This document shows, one piece after another, positions 1 through 6,300 of a stretch of 8,351 bases of DNA. The stretch lies in assembly GCA_017880945.1 (NCBI GenBank), contig JADGRM010000089.1:1-8351 (forward strand), given 5' to 3'. This stretch comes from Gallionella sp. Lineage in GTDB: Bacteria > Pseudomonadota > Gammaproteobacteria > Burkholderiales > Gallionellaceae. Under the pieces are notes generated by a model. That model saw only the letters and a list, made by a program, of their open reading frames with translations, was not told where the DNA came from and did no database searches. Positions within the stretch are counted from its first letter, which is position 1. The number at the start of each line of letters is the position of its first letter. A program made the translations under genes and the position numbers.

Positions 1-149
1 CATGCGAAAACCGGTAATCAGATATCGGCGCAGTTCGCCAACCAGTACCTCATATGCGGATTCCCGAATGACTGCAATTGGCGCAGAACTGCCTCTCGTT
101 CATTGCAATAGCCATCTCGAAAGCCGACCCTGCCTGTTATCATTGCGCC
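1..149. other. left-edge flank with no confident gene
   Basis: No gene can be defended here. On the minus strand an open frame of 33 codons runs from base 99 off the left edge, after a TGA at 102-100. It includes the stretch YEVLVGELRRYLITGFRM, which looks protein-like, but the only ATG in it is the last codon at the very edge (3-1), and no Shine-Dalgarno sequence precedes it. On the plus strand a frame open from base 2 continues to 460, but it overlaps the ABC-F gene in another frame and has an unconvincing composition. The stretch most likely holds the 5' flank of the ABC-F gene and perhaps the start of a divergent gene. Confidence 0.3.
135..143 (+). promoter_or_regulatory. possible extended -10 element of the ABC-F gene
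   Basis: TGTTATCAT fits an extended -10 (TGn followed by TATCAT). No good -35 hexamer lies 16-18 bases upstream, which extended -10 promoters tolerate. A start about seven bases downstream would fall at or next to the ATG at 150, giving a leaderless mRNA. This agrees with the absence of any purine-rich Shine-Dalgarno in TTATCATTGCGCC just before the ATG. It is a motif match only. Confidence 0.3.
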
Positions 150-2000
150 ATGCTCAACATCCAGAATTTAACTTTCCTGCAAGGCGGGATACCGCTGTTC
201 CAGCAGGCGAATTTGCAGGCTTTCGCCAACCAGCGCATCGGTCTGGTGGGCAAGAATGGCTGCGGCAAATCCACCCTGTTCCGCCTGATACGCGGCGAAC
301 TCAGACCCGACAGCGGCGAAGTCTCGCTGCAAAGCGGCAAGACACTGGCCTATGTCGAACAGGAGATCGTCAACTCCGCGCAGCCCGCGCTGGAGTTTGT
401 GCTGGACGGCGATGCCCGGTTGCGCGAACTGGAGATGATCCTGTCGCAGGAACAGCATGACGCCGCGTGGTTTGAAGCGCAGCAGCAGTTTGAGGCTATC
501 GATGGTTACGGTGCCAAGGCGCGTGCCGCGCAACTGCTGAGCGGATTGGGCTTTGCCAGCGACTCGCTGGAACGCCCGGTAACCAGCTTCTCCGGAGGCT
601 GGCGCATGCGCCTGAATCTTGCCCGCGCGCTGATGCACAGGGCCGATCTGCTGCTGCTCGACGAGCCTACCAATCACCTCGATCTGGAAGCGATACTCTG
701 GCTCGAGCAATATCTGTCGCGCTACCCCGGCAGCATTCTGCTGGTTTCGCATGACCGCGAATTCCTCAACGCCACAGTCAACCGAATCGCCCATGTCCAC
801 GACTGCGTCATCGACAGCTATGCCGGCGATTACGACGACTTCGAACGCACCCGTGCCGAAAAAATCGCACAACAGAATCAGGCGTTCCAGACACAACAGG
901 CGAAGATCGCGCATCTGGAAGATTTCGTGCGGCGCTTCCGCGCCAAGGCGACCAAGGCCAAGCAGGCGCAAAGCCGCGTCAAGGCGCTGGAGCGGCTCAC
1001 GCGCATCGCCCCGGCGCATGTCGCCGACGGCCATTTCGAGCTGGAGATCGAAGCCCCGGAACGCAGCCCGGACTTGTTGCTGCGCGCGGAAAAAATGGGC
1101 TTCGCCTATGGCGACAAGAAGCTGTTCCAGAACGTCGATCTGATTCTGCGTGCCGGTGCGCGCATCGCGCTGCTCGGGCCGAACGGCGCCGGCAAATCCA
1201 CGCTGATCAAGCTGCTGGTGGGCGAACTTGCGCCCACCTCGGGCAAGCTGGAAATCACCCCGGACATCCGCATCGGCTACTTCGCCCAGCACCAGCTGGA
1301 AAACCTCGACAGCGCGGCCACCCCGCTGCAGCATATGGAACGGATCGCGCCCAAGGAAACCACGCTGGCGCTGCGCACCTTCCTCGGCCGCTTCGGCCTG
1401 GCAGGCAACAGCGAAGACCGGCCGGTGGCCAGCTTTTCCGGCGGAGAAAAAAGCCGCCTGGCGCTCGCCCTGCTGGCCTGGCAAAAGCCCCATCTGCTGC
1501 TGCTCGACGAACCCACCAACCATCTCGATCTGGACATGCGCGATGCGCTCACGCTGGCGCTGGAGGAATACTCCGGCGCGGTGGTGCTGGTGTCCCACGA
1601 CCGCAGCCTGATCCGCGCCGTGGCCGACGAACTTTGGCTGGTAGCGGACGGCACAGCGAAACTGTTCGACGGCGATCTGGAAGATTACCGGGATTGGATC
1701 GAGACCCGCCGTCCGCGCGAGGCGGTGCAGGTGCAAAAAGCCAAGCCTCTCCCCGCCGCGCCCAAACCGAACAAGAAGGCACTGCTGTCGAAGAAGACCA
1801 AACTCGAAACCGAGTTGGGCAAAGCGCAGACCGAGCTGGGCGAAATCAACCGCCAGCTGGGCGATCCGGCAACCTATACCGATTGCAGCAGCGATTTCAT
1901 CGCCCATCTGAATGTCAGGCGTGAAAGCCTGGATGCCAGAATCGCGGAACTGGAGGAAAGCTGGCTGGAGATGGAAATGAGCCTGGAGGGTGCGGTATAG
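150..2000 (+). CDS. yheS: ABC-F family ATPase, YheS type
   Basis: This is a 616-residue soluble tandem ABC ATPase with no membrane segment. ABC-F proteins bind the ribosomal E site and act on stalled or slow translation; the exact role of YheS is less settled than that of EttA. NBD1 has Walker A GKNGCGKS (34-41), signature FSGGW (147-151) and Walker B with LLLLDEPTNHLD (167-178). A charged helical linker (about 232-300) matches the P-site tRNA-interaction region. NBD2 has GPNGAGKS (343-350), FSGGE (429-433) and a second LLLLDEPTNHLD (449-460). A Lys/Glu-rich C-terminal tail (about 540-612) looks coiled-coil. GYFAQHQLE after the second Walker A and GDLEDYRDW near the end closely resemble E. 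coli YheS (about 637 residues), arguing against EttA or Uup. The frame opens earlier, at 78, but homology begins with MLNIQNLTF at 150. No Shine-Dalgarno is visible. It is probably transcribed alone. Confidence 0.93.
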   Translation: MLNIQNLTFLQGGIPLFQQANLQAFANQRIGLVGKNGCGKSTLFRLIRGELRPDSGEVSLQSGKTLAYVEQEIVNSAQPALEFVLDGDARLRELEMILSQEQHDAAWFEAQQQFEAIDGYGAKARAAQLLSGLGFASDSLERPVTSFSGGWRMRLNLARALMHRADLLLLDEPTNHLDLEAILWLEQYLSRYPGSILLVSHDREFLNATVNRIAHVHDCVIDSYAGDYDDFERTRAEKIAQQNQAFQTQQAKIAHLEDFVRRFRAKATKAKQAQSRVKALERLTRIAPAHVADGHFELEIEAPERSPDLLLRAEKMGFAYGDKKLFQNVDLILRAGARIALLGPNGAGKSTLIKLLVGELAPTSGKLEITPDIRIGYFAQHQLENLDSAATPLQHMERIAPKETTLALRTFLGRFGLAGNSEDRPVASFSGGEKSRLALALLAWQKPHLLLLDEPTNHLDLDMRDALTLALEEYSGAVVLVSHDRSLIRAVADELWLVADGTAKLFDGDLEDYRDWIETRRPREAVQVQKAKPLPAAPKPNKKALLSKKTKLETELGKAQTELGEINRQLGDPATYTDCSSDFIAHLNVRRESLDARIAELEESWLEMEMSLEGAV

Positions 2001-2056
2001 GACAGAGAAGGGCAGCGCCTGACGGAACGGCCAGCCGTCTATCTCTTTGAAGCAAA

Positions 2057-2075
2057 GAATCGAGCCTGACCCATT
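2057..2075 (-). repeat. short motif resembling a dispersed intergenic repeat, left of the lipoprotein gene
   Basis: GAATCGAGCCTGACCCATT reads on the minus strand as AATGGGTCAGGCTCGATTC. It resembles the GGGGTCAG-x-CTCGATT motifs I recall from intergenic repeats near REP-associated transposases in proteobacteria. A related motif (GGGGACAGACCGCGATTC) lies in the opposite orientation beyond the far end of the lipoprotein gene. The link rests on partial similarity and memory; no second full copy is in the window. Confidence 0.25.
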
Positions 2076-2084
2076 AACTCTATC

Positions 2085-2090
2085 TATAAT
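2085..2090 (+). promoter_or_regulatory. -10 box of the lipoprotein gene promoter
   Basis: A perfect TATAAT lies 30 bases before the ATG at 2121, so a transcript would begin near 2097 with a leader of about 24 bases. The hexamer 17 bases upstream (GAGCCT) is a poor -35, so the promoter may be weak or activator-dependent. Part of the upstream spacer falls in the repeat-like motif at 2057-2075. Confidence 0.5.
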
Positions 2091-2110
2091 ACGGTTCAAA
2101 CGATTAACGT

Positions 2111-2115
2111 GGAGG
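2111..2115 (+). promoter_or_regulatory. Shine-Dalgarno sequence fixing the lipoprotein start
   Basis: GGAGG lies five bases before ATG 2121, the best ribosome binding site in the window. It supports ATG 2121 over the in-frame GTG at 2109, which overlaps the motif, and over the out-of-frame ATG at 2117. The ATG 2121 start also puts the signal peptide at the N-terminus with a basic residue at position 3. Confidence 0.75.
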
Positions 2116-2120
2116 TATGT

Positions 2121-3209
2121 ATGCTGCGCAATCTTCTGGGCGTCATTGTTATTTCGGTCGGCATTGCAGGGTGCGCCACAAAACCGGTTAGCGTGGCCGA
2201 CAACACACCGCTCAACCCCACGGCGGTGATCGAGCAACAGGTAGTCAGCAACGGCATCAAGGGTTTCTTCCCCTTTGAAAGCACTGAACGGCATTATGTG
2301 CGTGCCAACATGCGCCGGGACGAATCGACTTTCAAGGGTACCGGCACATTCTCAGGCTACCTGGTCGGCACACGATCCGGAACGGAAATAACGCGAATTG
2401 ACCGCAAGCTGCAATGGGCGCTCAACACGGAAAAGGAGGAGTACACCGAATGTCCCTTGAAGGGATGCCTCAAACCGTCAAAGCGTCCGCCTGCCAAACA
2501 AAACGAAGCCAAGCCTCCGGAGGCAAAGCATGAATCCGGCTGCACCATGCACATTGCGCACACCAGCTTCACTGTCAAAGCGACAGGCCAGAAAAAATCC
2601 ATTAACGGTTTTGACACCGATGAATATAAGGTTGCCTGGGTGGTCAACCTGCGCGATAAGGCGGCACGGAATACGACCAGCACATTGAATATGGATATCT
2701 GGACTACGCCGATGACTCGCGCTATGCGTGATACGTTGGGGGTGGAAGAGAGCTATGCCCGGGCTTTTGCCGGAACTGTTGCCGACACAGGCAAGCAGAA
2801 GATACTGCCAGCGGATGCAGCCAAGTTGATCTCGGCTTATCTTGCCAGTTCCTTGAAGCCGGGTGACCTTAACGCATTCCTCGAAGCAGGCAAGCAAATG
2901 GAAAAGATCAAGGGGTACCCCATTTCAACCCATCTTGCGTGGGGCATGGAGGGCAATGCCTGTGCGCCCAAGGAAACAAAGGATACAAAAGATAAATCCT
3001 CCGGCAAGTCGAACCCCACCAGTCCGGGAGGACTCGTCTCCGGCCTCGCCGGAATGTTCGCTGAGAAGAAAACTGAAGATACGATGAAAGAGGCCGGGGG
3101 CGAACCGATATTGTCGTTTACCGTCGAGGTAAAGACGCTCAAAATTGAACCGCTTCACGACAGCGTATTTACAGTGCCCAAGGATTACCGGTTAGTGTCA
3201 CAGCCATAG
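2121..3209 (+). CDS. putative lipoprotein of unknown function
   Basis: This is a 362-residue precursor. A short signal peptide (MLRN, then a hydrophobic run) ends in the lipobox IAGC, so lipidation at Cys18 and export are predicted. After it follow a beta-rich region (about 55-110), a Lys/Pro-rich low-complexity stretch (118-138) and a core around INGFDTDEYKVAWVVNL (161-177). Next come TLNMDIWTTPM (188-198), KGYPISTHLAW (264-274), a Ser/Lys/Gly-rich linker (284-325) and a final strand segment ending VFTVPKDYRLV. A sequence of the type 'GF-EYKV ... W-T ... KGYP ... F-VP-Y' recalls the DUF4412-like periplasmic folds, but I cannot confirm that. Other cysteines are at 111, 116, 141 and 281, and 111/116 form a CPLKGC motif. 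Composition looks less GC-rich than the flanking genes. It is monocistronic by its own promoter and the terminator at 3340-3371. I do not recognise a specific function. Confidence 0.85.
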   Translation: MLRNLLGVIVISVGIAGCATKPVSVADNTPLNPTAVIEQQVVSNGIKGFFPFESTERHYVRANMRRDESTFKGTGTFSGYLVGTRSGTEITRIDRKLQWALNTEKEEYTECPLKGCLKPSKRPPAKQNEAKPPEAKHESGCTMHIAHTSFTVKATGQKKSINGFDTDEYKVAWVVNLRDKAARNTTSTLNMDIWTTPMTRAMRDTLGVEESYARAFAGTVADTGKQKILPADAAKLISAYLASSLKPGDLNAFLEAGKQMEKIKGYPISTHLAWGMEGNACAPKETKDTKDKSSGKSNPTSPGGLVSGLAGMFAEKKTEDTMKEAGGEPILSFTVEVKTLKIEPLHDSVFTVPKDYRLVSQP

Positions 3210-3315
3210 GCGTTATCTGCCCGGTTAAAACGAAACAGATTTACGCGACGCCCTTTGCCTGAAACAAGTTTCGCTGCTTGATATTATTGCCTTGAAAAGA
3301 GGGTATGACACGAAC

Positions 3316-3338
3316 AACCGGGGACAGACCGCGATTCA
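3316..3338 (+). repeat. short motif resembling a dispersed intergenic repeat, right of the lipoprotein gene
   Basis: The segment contains AACCGGGGACAGACC followed by GCGATTCA. It resembles the GGGGACAGACCACG-type motifs that I recall as scattered intergenic repeats in proteobacteria. It shares GGG, CAG and CGATTC in order with the minus-strand reading of 2057-2075, so the pair would form a very imperfect inverted repeat around the lipoprotein gene. It ends just before the terminator. The assignment is tentative. Confidence 0.3.
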
Positions 3339-3339
3339 C

Positions 3340-3371
3340 AAAAAAGGCGACCATCCGGTCGCCATTTTTTT
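3340..3371. terminator. bidirectional Rho-independent terminator
   Basis: A perfect seven-base-pair stem, GGCGACC (3346-3352) with GGTCGCC (3357-3363), closes a four-base loop. Six A residues (3340-3345) lie on the left and seven T residues (3365-3371) on the right, so a U-tract follows the hairpin on either strand. It lies about 130 bases beyond the lipoprotein stop and about 14 bases beyond the purL stop (minus strand). It therefore ends both convergent transcripts. The rest of 3210-3384 contains only the repeat-like motif and no gene. Confidence 0.9.
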
Positions 3372-3384
3372 CACGTAGAAACTG

Positions 3385-6300
3385 CTACCCTACCCACTTC
3401 CGTGCGTTCTGGAACATTTTCAGCCATGCGCCATTCTCCTGCCAACCCGACGGATACCAGGAGTTTTGCACGGCGCGGAACACACGTTCGGGATGCGGCA
3501 TCATGATCGAAAATCGCCCGTCAGGGGTGGTCAGACCGGTGATGCCTTGCGGCGAGCCGTTCGGGTTGAGCGGATAGGTTTCGGTCGCATTGCCGCGATG
3601 ATCCACATAGCGCAGCATGACCAGTTTCTGCGCCGCCTCCAGGCGTTTGCTGTCGCCGAAATCGGCATAACCCTCGCCATGTGACACCACGATGGGCATG
3701 CGGCTGCCTGCCATGCCGTTGAAGAAGATCGACGGCGAAGGTAGCACCTCGACCATCACGAAACGCGCCTCGAATTGCTCGGACTGATTGCGCGTGAAGT
3801 GCGCCCAGTTGTCCGCTCCCGGAATGATGTCGTGCAGGTTGCTCATCATCTGGCAACCGTTGCACACGCCCAATGCGAAGGTGTCGCTGCGCTGGAAGAA
3901 GGCGGCAAACTCGTCGCGCGCACGCGAGTTGAACAGGATGGATTTAGCCCAGCCCTCACCCGCACCCAGCACGTCACCGTAAGAGAATCCGCCGCACGCC
4001 GCGAAGCCCTTGAAGTCTGCCAGCTTGACGCGGCCGCTGATGATGTCGCTCATGTGCACGTCCACCGTGGCGAATCCGGCGCGGTCGAACGCCGCCGCCA
4101 TCTCCACCTGGCCGTTCACGCCCTGCTCGCGCAGGATGGCAATCTTGGGGCGATTGCGCAACAGGCCCTGCCCGATATTTTCGTTCAAGTCATAAGTCAG
4201 TTTGACGTGCAGACCCGGATCGGCAGCATCCAGCAGGCGGTCGAATTCCTGTTGCGCGCAGGCCGGATTGTCACGCAGCTTCTGCATCTGGTAAGTGGTC
4301 TCGGACCAGATGCGTTGCAGGTTCACGCCGCTTTCGCTGAACAACTTCTCATTGTGGCGCGAGATCTCGATCATGCCGGTCTGGTTCAGCGTGGCAATCT
4401 TCTGCACGCTTTTCAGCCCCGCGCCATGCGCCAGTTCGATCACGTGCTGCACATCCCGGTTGCGCACCTGTATCACCGCGCCGAGTTCTTCATTGAACAA
4501 GGCGCGCAGCGTGTCGCCGTGCAGTTCATCAAGCTGGATGGTCAGGCCGATGTGGCCAGCAAAGGCCATTTCGCATAGCGTCACGAACACGCCGCCATCG
4601 GAGCGGTCGTGATAGCTGAACAGCTTGCCCTCTTCATTCAGCCGCTGTATCAGTTCGAAAAATGACTTGAGTAGCAGCGCATCGTCCACATCCGGCGCGA
4701 CATCACCGACTTGCTTGTACACCTGCGCCAATGCCGAACCGGCCATGCGATTCTTGCCCTGTCCCAGATCGATCAGCAACAACGTCGTATCCTGATAAGC
4801 GGCCAGCTGCGGGGTGACCGTGTCGCGCGCATCGGGACAGGGTGCGAACGCGGTCACGATCAGCGACAGCGGCGCAGTGACGGATTTTTTTTCATTGCCG
4901 TCCTGCCATACCGTCTTCATCGACATCGAATCCTTGCCGACCGGGATGCCGATGCCGAGCTGCGGGCACAACTCCATACCCACCGCACGCACCGTGTCGA
5001 ATAGCGCGGCATCCTCGCCATGATGCCCGGCCGCCGCCATCCAGTTTGCCGAGAGCTTGATGTCACCGATCTTTTCGATGCGCGCCGCCGCGATATTGGT
5101 GAGCGCCTCGCCCACCGCCATGCGCCCAGAGGCCGGTGCATTCACCAGTGCCAGCGGGGTGCGCTCGCCGAGCGCGAACGCCTCGGCGCGATGGGTGTTG
5201 AAACCCATCAGCGTGACGGCGACGTCCGCCACCGGCACTTGCCACGGGCCAATCATCTGGTCGCGCGCGGTCATGCCGCCCACGGTGCGGTCTCCGATGC
5301 TGATCAAAAATGTCTTGTTCGCCACCGAAGGCAAACGCAACACGCGCTCGACCGCCTCGCGCAACTCGATTTTTGTTATATCGCAGGAGGTCAGCCGCGG
5401 GATTTCGCGCACCACATTGCGCGTCATTTTGGGCGGCTTGCCGAACAACACCGACAACGGCATGTCCACCGGATAATCGCCGAACTCCTTGTCATGCACG
5501 GTAAGCTGGTCTTCTGCCGTCGCTACGCCGACCACCTCAAAAGGGCAGCGTTCACGCTCGCACAGCGCGCGAAATTCTTCCAGCCGCTCAGGTGCGATAG
5601 CCAGCACATAACGCTCCTGCGATTCGTTGCACCAGATCTGTTTCGGCGACATGCCGGTCTCATCCAGCGGGATCTTGCGCAGTTCGAAACGCGCGCCGCG
5701 TCCGCCGCCATGCACCAGCTCGGGCAGCGCATTCGACATGCCGCCCGCGCCGACATCGTGTATCGACAGGATAGGATTGTTCGCGCCCATCTGCCAGCAA
5801 CGGTCGATCACCTCCTGCGCGCGGCGTTGCATCTCCGGATTGCCGCGCTGCACCGAATCGAAATCCAGATTCTCGGCATTGCTGCCGGTATCCATGCTGG
5901 ATGCCGCGCCTCCGCCCAGACCGATCAGCATGCCGGGGCCGCCCAGATGCACCACCAGCGCGCCTACCGGCAGCTCGTGTTTGTGGGTGTGTATCGCCGA
6001 GATGTTGCCGACCCCGCCCGCCAGCATGATGGGCTTGTGATAGCCGCGCATCTCGCCGCTGACGTTCTCTTCGAAAGTACGGAAATATCCGGCCAGATTC
6101 GGGCGGCCGAATTCGTTGTTGAACGCCGCGCCACCGATGGGACCTTCCAGCATGATCTGCAAGGCAGAAACGATGCGGGAAGGTTTGCCGTAAGTTGTCC
6201 CCGACGCGTGTGTAGGGGCGGGTTTCAAACCCGTCTCTAGGGCGGGTTTGAAACCCGCCCCTACGGAAGATGGGCTATAAATTTCCCAAGGTTGGATAAA

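Noticed and set aside
2021..2057. Small hairpins after the yheS stop (ACGGC/GCCGT and CTTTG/CAAAG)
   Set aside because: Stems of five base pairs and no following T-tract do not make a convincing terminator.
168..2294. 708-codon minus-strand open frame opposite the ABC-F gene
   Set aside because: It mirrors a GC-rich coding sequence, has a His/Gln/Arg-rich composition, shows no recognisable domain and runs into the lipoprotein gene region. It is a shadow of yheS.
3305..3577. 90-codon plus-strand open frame with a GAGGG-like site before its ATG
   Set aside because: Most of it is antisense to the purL 3' end and it crosses the terminator hairpin. The peptide looks like a shadow, and the start lies in a repeat-like motif.
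3845..3870. A second catalytic cysteine (CNGC) in PurL as a metal site
   Set aside because: VCNGCQ is the normal glutaminase nucleophile motif in proteobacterial PurL; the first Cys is catalytic and the second is usual for the family.
5020..6240. 406-codon plus-strand open frame opposite purL
   Set aside because: It lies wholly within the PurL coding sequence, is rich in Arg, His and Ala, and shows no domain. It is an antisense shadow.
6212..6264. CRISPR, transposon end or terminator reading of the purL palindrome
   Set aside because: There is one pair of arms with no spacer series, no transposase or visible target duplication, and no T-tract. A REP-like dispersed element fits better.
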